Shown here: positions 7,695 through 15,300 of the stretch, one piece after another
Layout of the letters: each line of letters starts with the position of its first letter
Position numbering within the stretch: position 1 is the first letter of the stretch
Assembly: GCF_910579365.1 (NCBI RefSeq)
Contig: NZ_CAJTUX010000037.1
Span: forward strand, 1-28,862
DNA from: an uncultured Oscillibacter sp.
Lineage (GTDB): Bacteria; Bacillota; Clostridia; Oscillospirales; Oscillospiraceae
Length of the DNA stretch: 28,862 nucleotides
Direction: 5' to 3'
Translations under genes and position numbers: made by a program
The notes under the pieces: generated by a model
What the model saw: only the letters and a program-made list of their open reading frames with translations
Databases searched by the model: none
What the model was told of the DNA's origin: nothing

Positions 7695-7704
7695 TTTGCG
7701 CAAA
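7695..7704. promoter_or_regulatory. Candidate LacI-type operator
   Basis: TTTGCGCAAA is a perfect 10-bp palindrome with the central CG typical of LacI-family operators. It lies about ten bases downstream of the predicted start of the regulator's own transcript. Binding here would block elongation or initiation, suggesting negative autoregulation. The assignment is inferred from sequence and position. Confidence 0.5.
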
Positions 7705-7719
7705 TGATAAACTTGTAGT

Positions 7720-7748
7720 AGTATAAGACAGCTTTTGATTTTCGTCAA
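7720..7748 (-). promoter_or_regulatory. Promoter of the LacI-type gene
   Basis: On the minus strand: TTGACG (7748-7743), 17-base spacer, TATACT (7725-7720); expected start near 7713. Confidence 0.78.
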
Positions 7749-7844
7749 GCGATTTTGACACTTTTTGACGGGGGAAATTTTTCCCCTGTCCGCTCGGAGG
7801 AATAGAAGGGGCCTTTGCGCCCTGGAAATCCGAAAAATTTTCCC

Positions 7845-7873
7845 TTGTGTTTCGGAAGCCGTTGTGCTATACT
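7845..7873 (+). promoter_or_regulatory. Promoter of queT
   Basis: TTGTGT (7845-7850), 17-base spacer, TATACT (7868-7873), with an extended -10 TG at 7865-7866. The expected start near 7880 coincides with the first pairs of the leader hairpin. Confidence 0.72.
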
Positions 7874-7879
7874 CCTCCT

Positions 7880-7940
7880 GCGGCAGGTGCCATCACCCTG
7901 CCGGCCCTCCCCAAAAAGGGGCAGACTAAAAAAATGGAGG
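7880..7940 (+). promoter_or_regulatory. Candidate preQ1-type riboswitch in the queT leader
   Basis: The hairpin GGCAGG (7882-7887) / CCTGCC (7897-7902) encloses the loop TGCCATCAC. A small CCCC/GGGG hairpin follows (about 7909-7921), then an A-rich tail ACTAAAAAAATGG. Loop bases CCAT (7890-7893) can pair with ATGG (7934-7937), which overlap the Shine-Dalgarno GGAGG (7936-7940). A first hairpin whose loop pairs with a tail at the ribosome site through an A-rich linker is the preQ1-I layout, with C7894 in the expected ligand-binding place. The extra hairpin is atypical, so class membership is uncertain. Positive regulation by loss of ligand would fit a queuosine-precursor transporter. Confidence 0.55.
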
Positions 7941-7949
7941 AATTTCATC

Positions 7950-8465
7950 ATGTCTGAAACCCGTTTCAGCACCCGGAGGCTGGCCCTGGCCGGTCTCATC
8001 GCCGCCCTCTACGCGGCGGCCACCCTCATCCTGCCCATTCCCCAGTACATGGGCGTCCAGTTCCGCGTGGCGGAGGCCATGACGGTGCTGCCCTTCCTGT
8101 TTCCGGAGGCCATCCCCGGCCTGGCGGTGGGCTGCTTCCTGGCGAACCTGCTGGGCTCCCCCATCATGCTGGACTGGATTTTTGGCACCCTGGCCACGCT
8201 GCTGGCGGCCCTCTGGAGCCGGCGGATGCCGAACCTCTATTTGGCGGCCCTGCCGCCGGTGGTGTGCAACGCGGCCATCGTGGGGGCGGAGATCGCCTGG
8301 TTCACCGTCCAGAGCGGCGAGGGGACCTTCTGGCCCGCGTATGGCCTCAGCGCCCTGACCGTGGGCCTGGGAGAGCTGGCGGCGTGTTATCTCCTGGGCG
8401 TGCCCCTGGCGAAAATGCTGGGGAAAACCCTGGGGGCCCGAGACCGTCTGGAGGTTCGGGAGTAA
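7950..8465 (+). CDS. queT: QueT, queuosine-precursor ECF transporter S component
   Basis: A 171-residue membrane protein with about five to six hydrophobic segments, close to the usual QueT length. Diagnostic stretches are the N-terminal RLALAGLIAALYAAATL, then GVQFRVAEAMTVLPF (the conserved substrate-site region), PEAIPGLAVGCFLANLLGSP, and the C-terminal GLGELAACYLLGVPL. QueT is the substrate-binding subunit of an energy-coupling-factor transporter that takes up a precursor of the tRNA base queuosine. The shared ATPase and EcfT subunits are not in this window. The start has GGAGG nine bases upstream, within the structured leader described separately. A strong terminator follows, so it is a single-gene transcript. 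Confidence 0.9.
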   Translation: MSETRFSTRRLALAGLIAALYAAATLILPIPQYMGVQFRVAEAMTVLPFLFPEAIPGLAVGCFLANLLGSPIMLDWIFGTLATLLAALWSRRMPNLYLAALPPVVCNAAIVGAEIAWFTVQSGEGTFWPAYGLSALTVGLGELAACYLLGVPLAKMLGKTLGARDRLEVRE

Positions 8466-8471
8466 AAAGAG

Positions 8472-8508
8472 CGGAGGACGGAGGGACATCTCCGTCCTCC
8501 GTTTGTTT
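8472..8508 (+). terminator. Terminator of queT
   Basis: A perfect 12-bp stem, CGGAGGACGGAG (8472-8483) with 8490-8501, a six-base loop and TTTGTTT (8502-8508). Confidence 0.92.
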
Positions 8509-8509
8509 G

Positions 8510-8640
8510 ACCATGAGCATTTCGCCGCCTTTGGCGGTGTGGAAACGTGGGGCGCGCCGGGCGGCTGCGGGAAGATGGACGCGGAGCCGCGAGAAGCGTG
8601 AGCAAAGCGCCGGGGACGGGAGAATTCCCGTTCTTTTTTT
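8510..8640 (+). other. GC-rich structured gene-free segment ending in a second terminator
   Basis: Between queT and the sigma-factor promoter there is no convincing reading frame. The segment contains local inverted repeats (for example GCCGCCTTTGGCGG near 8525) and ends with a textbook terminator: ACGGGA (8616-8621), loop GAAT, TCCCGT (8626-8631), then T7 (8634-8640). A second full terminator 110 bases after the queT terminator suggests either a backup or the 3' end of a small RNA. No promoter is obvious inside the segment. Confidence 0.45.
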
Positions 8641-8669
8641 GCGCGCTCATAAGAAATTTGCAAAATTCT

Positions 8670-8699
8670 GAGACAATGCCACTCCCCCCATCGTATCAT
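8670..8699 (+). promoter_or_regulatory. Possible promoter of the sigma/anti-sigma operon
   Basis: GAGACA (8670-8675), 18-base spacer, TATCAT (8694-8699). The -10 box is good but the -35 box is weak. An ECF-type promoter recognised by the sigma factor itself could overlap here but cannot be assigned. Confidence 0.4.
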
Positions 8700-8741
8700 A
8701 AGTGAGAGTACTCCCAACCAACCAACGAACGAGGACGACAT

Positions 8742-9224
8742 ATGGACAAGGCCCACTTTACCGCCGCTGTGGAGCGGTACAAAGACATGGTTTTCCGCAC
8801 GGCTCTCCACACCCTGGCCAGCCCCCAGGACGCGGACGACACCGTGCAGGAGGTCTTCCTGCGCCTGTTTCAATACCAGGGGACCTTTGACGGAGAGGAG
8901 CACCTGCGGCGCTGGCTGCTGCGGGTGACGGTGAACCGCTGCCGGGATCTGCTGAAAAGCCCCTGGCGGAAGCGGCGGGTCTCCTGGGAGGAGGCGCCGG
9001 AGACCCCAATTTTCGACAAGCCGGAACAGGCGGCCTTGTACCGGGAGGTCATGGCCCTGCCGGAGAAATACCGGACGGTGCTGAACCTCTTTTATTATGA
9101 GGAGCTCAGCGTCCGGGAGATCGGAGAGCTGCTGGGGGTGGGCGACTCCACGGTGACCACCCGGCTGGCCCGGGCCCGGCGGCGGCTGAAAGAACGATTG
9201 GGGGAGGACTGGCAGGATGAGTAA
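8742..9224 (+). CDS. ECF-type RNA polymerase sigma factor
   Basis: A 160-residue sigma-70-family protein of the extracytoplasmic-function group. Region 2 spans about residues 8-72 (YKDMVFRTALHTL, then DADDTVQEVFLRLFQY, and RRWLLRVTVNRCRDLLK, the core-binding and -10-recognition helices). Region 4 spans about 100-152 (LPEKYRTVLNLFYYEELSV, then the -35-recognition helix-turn-helix EIGELLGVGDSTVTTRLARA). There is no region 3, as expected. GAGGA lies six bases before the start. The stop codon overlaps the next gene by eight bases, so the two are translationally coupled and the partner is probably its membrane-bound inhibitor. Target promoters cannot be predicted. Confidence 0.93.
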   Translation: MDKAHFTAAVERYKDMVFRTALHTLASPQDADDTVQEVFLRLFQYQGTFDGEEHLRRWLLRVTVNRCRDLLKSPWRKRRVSWEEAPETPIFDKPEQAALYREVMALPEKYRTVLNLFYYEELSVREIGELLGVGDSTVTTRLARARRRLKERLGEDWQDE

Positions 9225-11049
9225 CCGGAAGTTTTACCAGGAGACCTTCTCCCAGGTCCATGGGACCAGAGAAATTCGATGGGAGGATTATGAGATGACA
9301 AGACGCGGAAAGAGCCTGAAATGGCTGGTGACCCTGGCCGCGGCGGCCGCTCTGCTGGCGGCGCTGTCCGCCCTGGCGGTGGCGGCGAACTTCTTCGGGC
9401 TGCGGGACGTGTTGCTGCCGGAGAAGCACAGCGTCGGCGTGCTGGACGAAAACGGCGTTGTGGTCCCCGGAGAGAAGGCGTTCAAGGACTTTGTCAGCCT
9501 CTCTGGCTGGGGGGACACCCCGGAGAGCAAGGCCCTGGCGGAGTGGCAGGCGTTCCTGGAGAGTTACGATCAGGACGGGTCCATCATCAGCCGGATCGGC
9601 AACGCACCCACGGGCTTCGAGGAGCGCTATGGGCACTATCTGGTCTACACCCAGGAGATGGCTGATAAGCTGGAGGAGATCATCGCGAAATACAATTTGA
9701 AACTCCACAGCTGGATGGAAGTCGTCCTGCCGGAAACCTGGTCCATAGCTGCGGGAGACTTCTTCCGGGAGAACGTGACGCCCTATTCCGGCTATATCTA
9801 CGAAAACGGTACCTTCCGCTTCGACGGCGACACGGAGCTGGACGGCTATGGAACCATTGAATATCAGTTCAGCCGCTCCGTCAGGGGGACCTTTGACGAC
9901 GTGGCGCTGAACATCGGCGACCTCCGCGACTTTGAGGAGTGGGGGTTCCAGGCGGCGGACGGGACCAACGTGACCCTGGGCCTGGGGGCCCGGAACCGTT
10001 CGCTGATTCTGGCGGACCTGGGGGACAGCTTTGTGCTGGTGAACGTGCTGACGGGAAGGCAGGGGGACGATACCTTTTCCTCCGGGGCCATTGGCCGGGA
10101 AGAGCTGGAGGAACTGGCGGACAGCTTTGTCTATTCCGTCCTGACCCCGGCGCGGGAGCCGGACCTGGACGCCATTCTGGACGCCAACGCCCGGTATATG
10201 GAGGCGCTGGAAAGCCAGCCCCCGGAGACCGCCCCGGAGGAGACCGGGGACCCGCTGTACAATCAGACGGGGATGCGGAGTGATACTGCCCGGGAGTTTG
10301 TCCTGATGCTGGCGGAGCGGATAGAGGAGAACCGGAGGGAGGAGGTGGCGAAGCTCCTGGTCTACCCTGCCCAGGTGGAAGTGGCCGCCGGGACCTTCAC
10401 GGTGAATTCGGCGGAGGAGTTCCTGCCCTACTATGACGAGGTGATTGGACAAAACCGCCTGGGCCTCTCCACCGCCATGACCTGGGAGCCTACGCCGGCG
10501 GAGTTCCAGATTTTCAGCGACGGCAGCGGCCTGGCCGCCGCGGCGGATGGGGCCGTGTGGTTTGGGCTGGTGGAGGAGAGCGTCATCCGCGTCTTCACCA
10601 TCCAGACGGATCAGGCCGCCGTCCGGGCCCAGGGCGGCGGGACGGCTTCCCAGGACGCCGGGGAGGATCCGCTGTACATCCGGACAGGCATCTCGACGGA
10701 TGTGGGACGGGACTTTGTGCGGAATCTGGCGGACCTCCTGGCCGGCGGGAAAACGGAGGAGGTGGCGAACCTCCTGACCTACCCCGCCCAGGTGAAGAGC
10801 CCCGGCGGCGAGTGGATAGTCAATGCGCCGGAGGAGTTTTTGGAGCACTACGACGCATCCGCCGGGGCTACCCTGGCGGCGGACCTCCAGGCGGACCCGG
10901 AGCCCTTCGCCGACGGCAGCGGCCTGGCCTCCGCCGCCAATGGGGCGGTGTGGTTCGGCCAGGTGGAGGACGGCAAAATTCAGGTTTTCACCCTCCAGTC
11001 GGACGTGTGGCAGTGGAGCGTCCGCTATTGGGGAGAAGACCGGCCGTGA
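9217..11049 (+). CDS. Single-pass membrane protein, probable anti-sigma factor with duplicated external domain
   Basis: A 610-residue protein. Residues 1-33 are a charged cytoplasmic segment (FYQETFSQVHGTREIRWEDY), and residues 34-58 one transmembrane helix rich in Ala and Leu. The remaining ~550 residues would be extracytoplasmic. The C-terminal part contains a duplicated unit of about 115-120 residues (345-465 and 484-596), each starting DPLY, with V/AxLLxYPAQV and ending in SDGSGLAAAADGAVWFG-like strands. Overlap with the sigma gene, the short cytoplasmic tail and a single helix are the usual arrangement of ECF anti-sigma factors. The tail resembles those of clostridial DUF4179/RsgI-like regulators, though no classical zinc-binding anti-sigma domain is seen. 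GGGGAGG lies nine bases upstream of the ATG. A terminator follows. Confidence 0.72.
   Translation: MSNRKFYQETFSQVHGTREIRWEDYEMTRRGKSLKWLVTLAAAAALLAALSALAVAANFFGLRDVLLPEKHSVGVLDENGVVVPGEKAFKDFVSLSGWGDTPESKALAEWQAFLESYDQDGSIISRIGNAPTGFEERYGHYLVYTQEMADKLEEIIAKYNLKLHSWMEVVLPETWSIAAGDFFRENVTPYSGYIYENGTFRFDGDTELDGYGTIEYQFSRSVRGTFDDVALNIGDLRDFEEWGFQAADGTNVTLGLGARNRSLILADLGDSFVLVNVLTGRQGDDTFSSGAIGREELEELADSFVYSVLTPAREPDLDAILDANARYMEALESQPPETAPEETGDPLYNQTGMRSDTAREFVLMLAERIEENRREEVAKLLVYPAQVEVAAGTFTVNSAEEFLPYYDEVIGQNRLGLSTAMTWEPTPAEFQIFSDGSGLAAAADGAVWFGLVEESVIRVFTIQTDQAAVRAQGGGTASQDAGEDPLYIRTGISTDVGRDFVRNLADLLAGGKTEEVANLLTYPAQVKSPGGEWIVNAPEEFLEHYDASAGATLAADLQADPEPFADGSGLASAANGAVWFGQVEDGKIQVFTLQSDVWQWSVRYWGEDRP
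10249..11004 (+). repeat. Tandem domain duplication inside the probable anti-sigma factor
   Basis: Unit A covers 10249-10611 and unit B 10666-11004. Both begin with DPLY, share EEVA(K/N)LLxYPAQV, the segment ending NSAEEFL or NAPEEFL, and GSGLA(A/S)AA(D/N)GAVWFGxVE, and end FTxQ(T/S)D. They are divergent copies, so the duplication is not recent. The ~20-residue connector is Gly/Ala/Gln-rich. Confidence 0.85.
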
Positions 11050-11054
11050 ATACG

Positions 11055-11097
11055 CAGCGAGGACCGGGAACGTCCAGTTCCCGGTCCTCGCTGTTTT
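11055..11097 (+). terminator. Terminator of the sigma/anti-sigma operon
   Basis: A perfect 16-bp stem (11055-11070 with 11078-11093) and a seven-base loop, followed by TTTT (11094-11097). Confidence 0.92.
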
Positions 11098-11153
11098 AGC
11101 AAAAAGGGCCCGCGCAGGGGGCGCGGAGCGCTTCCGCCTGGAGGCGGCGCGTC

Positions 11154-12203
11154 CTATTCCGCCGGAGGGGAGAGAATCCACAGCGGCGCGCCGTCGTGGC
11201 GGCTGGGAGAGAGCTCCTCCAGAATCAGGGAGAGGTCCCAGGGGATGAGGCTCCGGTCCCGGCTGGCGGGGTCCGCGGTCAGGACTTCTCCGCTGAGAAT
11301 CACGCCCCGCAGGAGGATGAAGTGCCCGCCCTTGGTGAAGTGCCCTTTGGTCATCAGGGCCACGGCGATCTCCCCTGTAGCGAGGCGGGCGCGGAGCTGG
11401 TCCGGGTCCAGGGCCTCCGGGTCCAGGGCCTCGCAGCGCAGGCCGTAGGTCTCCGCCACGCCCTGGACGATGGAGAGGTAGGAGCCGTGGCCCCGGCACC
11501 AATAGCCCTGCCGGACGCAGAGCCGGGCCATCTCCTCCGGGTCCACGATCTCCCCTGTCAGAGTGGAGACGGCCATGGCCATGGCGGCAGGGCCGCAGCC
11601 GTGGCTGCTCAGGGGATCGGAGCCGTATTTCTGTTCCGCCCGGGCTTCGTCGGTCTGGTTGAAGTAGACCACATCCACCCCGCCGCCGGTGAGAATCTCC
11701 CGTCCCTCCCGCTGTACCAGGTCGCTGATTAGGGGGTCCAGAATCTCCCTGGGCGGAGGGGCCTCCGGCTGGTCGAGGACGGAGTCCTCCCCCGGTTCGG
11801 CCTCCGGCTCCGGCGGAGGGGCGGTCAGCTCCTCCATCCAGGCCCGGAGGGAGTCTCCAGCGGCCTGAGCCCGCTGGGAGAGGGCGGAGGCGGCTTCCCC
11901 CGCCCGGTCCGCCAGGGCGCTTCCCGCCCGGCAGACGCCGGCCCAGGCGGCTTGTCCCGCCTGGGAGACTACCCGGGCCCCCTGGCGCACCGGTTCCACA
12001 ATCTCCTGGTAGAGGGCCGGTTCGAACAGGCGGCAGGCCAGAAGCTCCGCCCCGGCGACGCAGATCAAAGCCAGAAGGATGGCGGCGGTATACCGGACCC
12101 AGGGGGGTCTTTTTTTCGGTTCCGGCGGCGGGGGAGACGGCTGGCGCATGCGGCGCAGCTCCTCCAAGGCCCGCTCCTCCGGGGAGGTTCGACGGCGGCG
12201 CAT
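11154..12203 (-). CDS. Membrane-anchored C39-like cysteine peptidase
   Basis: A 349-residue protein. A basic, proline-rich cytoplasmic start is followed by one transmembrane helix (about 37-57), then an alanine-rich helical stalk (about 65-125), a proline/glutamate linker (128-155), and a papain-like domain of the C39_2 type. VVYFNQTD provides the oxyanion Gln183, SSHGCGPAAMAM the nucleophile Cys203, GGHFILLRG the His294, and ADP the Asp311, so the catalytic set appears complete. The topology places the peptidase outside the membrane, where it may process surface or exported proteins; the substrate is unknown. The start is supported by AGGAG seven bases upstream. It lies between two other envelope-related units (probable anti-sigma factor and SLH protein), all separately transcribed. 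No link to ABC-type C39 bacteriocin exporters is seen. Confidence 0.8.
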   Translation of the reverse strand: MRRRRTSPEERALEELRRMRQPSPPPPEPKKRPPWVRYTAAILLALICVAGAELLACRLFEPALYQEIVEPVRQGARVVSQAGQAAWAGVCRAGSALADRAGEAASALSQRAQAAGDSLRAWMEELTAPPPEPEAEPGEDSVLDQPEAPPPREILDPLISDLVQREGREILTGGGVDVVYFNQTDEARAEQKYGSDPLSSHGCGPAAMAMAVSTLTGEIVDPEEMARLCVRQGYWCRGHGSYLSIVQGVAETYGLRCEALDPEALDPDQLRARLATGEIAVALMTKGHFTKGGHFILLRGVILSGEVLTADPASRDRSLIPWDLSLILEELSPSRHDGAPLWILSPPAE

Positions 12204-12232
12204 GGCGGTTCTCCTGTGATAATTTTTCTCTC

Positions 12233-12262
12233 ACTATACCACACCGCCCCCGCCCTCTTCAA
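12233..12262 (-). promoter_or_regulatory. Promoter of the C39-like peptidase gene, embedded in a hairpin
   Basis: On the minus strand: TTGAAG (12262-12257), 18-base spacer, TATAGT (12238-12233). The -35 box is exactly the loop of a 12-bp GC-rich inverted repeat. Confidence 0.65.
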
Positions 12263-12278
12263 GGGCGGGGGCGGTTTT
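12244..12278. terminator. Strong GC hairpin between C39-like and SLH genes
   Basis: CCGCCCCCGCCC (12244-12255) pairs perfectly with 12263-12274 around a seven-base loop. The T tract (12275-12278) is on the plus-strand side, so canonical termination would be of plus-strand (antisense) transcripts. For the minus-strand SLH transcript it is only a second hairpin without a U tail. Confidence 0.55.
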
Positions 12279-12305
12279 CCGCAGGAAGAAAATATTGCCG
12301 GGAAA

Positions 12306-12330
12306 CCGGGCCGCCCTGAGAGCGGCCCGG
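12306..12330 (-). terminator. Terminator of the large SLH gene
   Basis: A 9-bp perfect stem, CCGGGCCGC (12306-12314) with 12322-12330, seven-base loop, eight bases after the stop codon. Only TTT follows on the minus strand, so the U tail is weak. Confidence 0.65.
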
Positions 12331-12338
12331 CTGAAGCG

Positions 12339-15300
12339 TTATCTGCGGTAGTTCTGCATCCGCCAGACAATGGCGGAGACCTGCCCCCGGGTCAGAGTGT
12401 TGGAGGGGCGGAAGGTGCTGGTGCCGTTGCTGAAATACCCCTCGACAATGCCGGCGGCGTTCAGCGCCTGGACATAGACGTCCGCCGTGTCGGTGAAGGG
12501 CTTCACGCTGGAGAGGTTGTTGATGTCCAGCTTCAGCGCTCCGGCGGCCAGCTGGGCCACCTGGAGGCGGGTGATGGACCCGCTGAGGTTCACGTTGCTG
12601 CGGGTAATCAGCCCGTCGGCCTGGGCCTTGGAGAGATAGCCGCTGAAGGTGCTGCCCTTGACGGTGGGGGCCTGCTCGGAGTACCCGGCGGCCAGCATGA
12701 TGAGCTTCAGCGCCGCGCCGTAGGTGATGGTGTTGTCCGGCTTGAAGTTGCCGTCGCTGTACCCGTCGATGACGGAGGCGTCCGCCAGCTCCGTGACGTA
12801 CTTATAGCACCAGGTGGAGGCGGTGATGTCCCCGAAGCGCTTGTTGGTGTTCAGAACGCCCATGGAGAACATGCCCGAGGCGATGGCCACGCCATTGGCG
12901 TTCAGGGCCACGTAGGGAATCTCCACCGGGCCGGTGTGGGTGCTGGTGGGCACGAAGCGGAGCTGCCCCAGCTGCTGGGAGCCGGTGTTGTAGCCATAGA
13001 CCGTGGTGGTGTTGGCGGGGGTGGCCGTGCCGGTGCCCACGTAGATGGCGCCCACGCTGGCGGCGGGGAGCTTCAGGAGCTGGAAGCCGCTGGGGGCGGT
13101 GCCGGTGGCGGCGGAAACGGCGGCGTAAATGGAGGAGGCCGGGAAGGTGACGGCGGTGTTCCGGGGGGTGGGGCCGTAGACCTCGGAGACGGCCTTGTTG
13201 GTGACGCTGATGAGGATGGACCCGGTGACGGACTGGCCGCCGGTGCCGTAAGCCGTGAAGGGAATGCTGGCGCAGTAGTTGGAGCCGCTGGGCACGTAGG
13301 TCAGCTCCGTCAGGGCGTACTCGCCGGGGGAGGCGGGGCTGAGGTAGAAGCTGCGGCTGCGGTTGGCGGCGGTGATCTGCTCCCGGGCGGAGGTGCCGTA
13401 GCGGCTGGCGCTGTAATAGTTGTAGTACAGCGTCCCGGCGGCGGGCACGTCGGAAAGGGTCACGTATTGCAGCGTGCCGCTGGGATAGGTGCCCTTGTAG
13501 AACCGGGCCAGGTCGTTGGCGTTGATCTGGACGTTGGTGCCGGTGGTGACGGCGTAGCGCACGCTGCCCACGTAGTTGGACGTGGCGGAGGCGGGCGCCG
13601 TGGGCGCCAGGACCAGCTTGCCCTCCACCGTGCGGGAGTTGGTGCCGTACGCGGTGAAGCGCAGCGTCACCTTGCCGCTGGTGAAGGAGCTGGCGGCGGC
13701 GAAGGTCAGGTCGTTGAGGGCGTAGTCCCCCCGGCCCGCGTCGTTGGCGTTGTAGTAGAACCGGACGTCCCGAAGGCTGCTTCGGGAGAAGGAGTTGGAA
13801 TAGCTGGTGTTGTACCCGGTGTAAAGAGTTCCGTAAGCGTCGGGGAAGTCCGTGGCGCTGGGAACGTCGAAGACCACGTAGTCCAGGTTATAGCTGCTGT
13901 AGGTCTTGCGGAAGAACTCGTCGAACTTCACCCGGTCCAGGTTCACCGTCTTGCCGGGGGTGACGGTGTAGGTGATGTCCCCGCCGGCGCTTGTGCTGAC
14001 CACCAGCTTCAGCGTGCCCTGCTCATAGTCGCTGTCGCTGTAATAGGCCCGGAAGGGGATGGAGAGCTCCGCCTTGTCCTTGGCGGCGCTGTCGGGCCGG
14101 AAGGTGAGGCTGCTGAGGGCGTACGCGCCGTAGCTGGAGCTGGAGTAATAGAACTGGGTCTGGGTGTAGGTGAGGCTGCTGCGGTTGAGCTGGGTGCTTC
14201 CGGCGTAGAGCCTGCCGGCGAAGCTGGCGTAGTCGCTGCCGGCGTCAAAGGCCACGTAGCGGATGGTGCGGCTGGTGCCGGACATGGTCTGATAGGCCTT
14301 GTTGAAGTCGTCGGCCTTGAGTTCCACGCTGCCGCCGGGGGCCGCCTCGTAGGTGATGGTGTTGACGGAGGAGGTGATGTTGATCCGCAGGACGCCCTCC
14401 TCATAGTCGCTGCTGCCGTCGTAGTAGGCCCGGAAGGGGATGGAGAGGCTGGCCCCCTCCTTGGCGTTCCGCTCCGCCTGGAAGGTCAGGTCCTCCAAGG
14501 CGAAGTCGCCGTCCCGGCTGTCGTCGTAATAGAAGAGGGTCCGGCTGTAGGTCAGGTCCGACAAAGTCAGGTCCCGGTTCTTCACATACAGGCTGCCGGC
14601 GAAGTTCTTATAGCTCTCCGGCGCGTTGAAGGACACGGCGCTGATGGTCCGGTTCTTGTACCCGGAGAGGGCGCGGTAGACGTCGTTGAAGTCGCTGCGG
14701 TTCAGCCGGGCGGTGCCGCCGGGGGCCACATTGCAGGTGACGGTGTCCGCAGGACCGTTCTTGTCGATGATGATCCGCAAGGTACACTTGGCGGAGTCGT
14801 CCCGGTTGTAGTAGGCCTGGAAGGGAATCTCCAGGGTGTCCCCCTCCCTGGCGCCGCTGCTGGCCCGGAAGATCAGGTCGTCCAGGGCATAGTCGCCGTA
14901 GCTGGTGCCGGAGTAGTTGAACTGCTCCCGGCTGAGCTCGTTGCGGGTGAAGTCGGAGTGGCCGGAGGCGCTGATCTTGCCGCTGAAGTTGGTGTAGCTG
15001 CTGTCCGGGTCGAACTCCACGTAGCGGATGGTCCGGCTGGAGTTGGCCACGTCCTGATAGGCGCTGTTGAAGTCGCTGCGGTTGAAGGTGACGGAGCCGC
15101 CGGGGGCCACCCGGTAGATCACGTCGCCCTCCTGGCCGTCCTTGTCGATGACGATGCGCACCGTGCCGTCGTAATAGACGCCGTTGTTGTTATAGGCCCG
15201 GAAGGGAATGGAGAGCTCGGCGTTCTGCTTGGCGCTGGTCTCCGCCTTGAAGTTCAGGGTGTCCAGAGCGTAGTCGCCGTAACGGTCGCTGCTGAGATAG

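Noticed and set aside
10249..11004. Duplicated DNA considered as a recent repeat or assembly artefact
   Set aside because: The two units are well diverged at protein and DNA level, so it is an old domain duplication.
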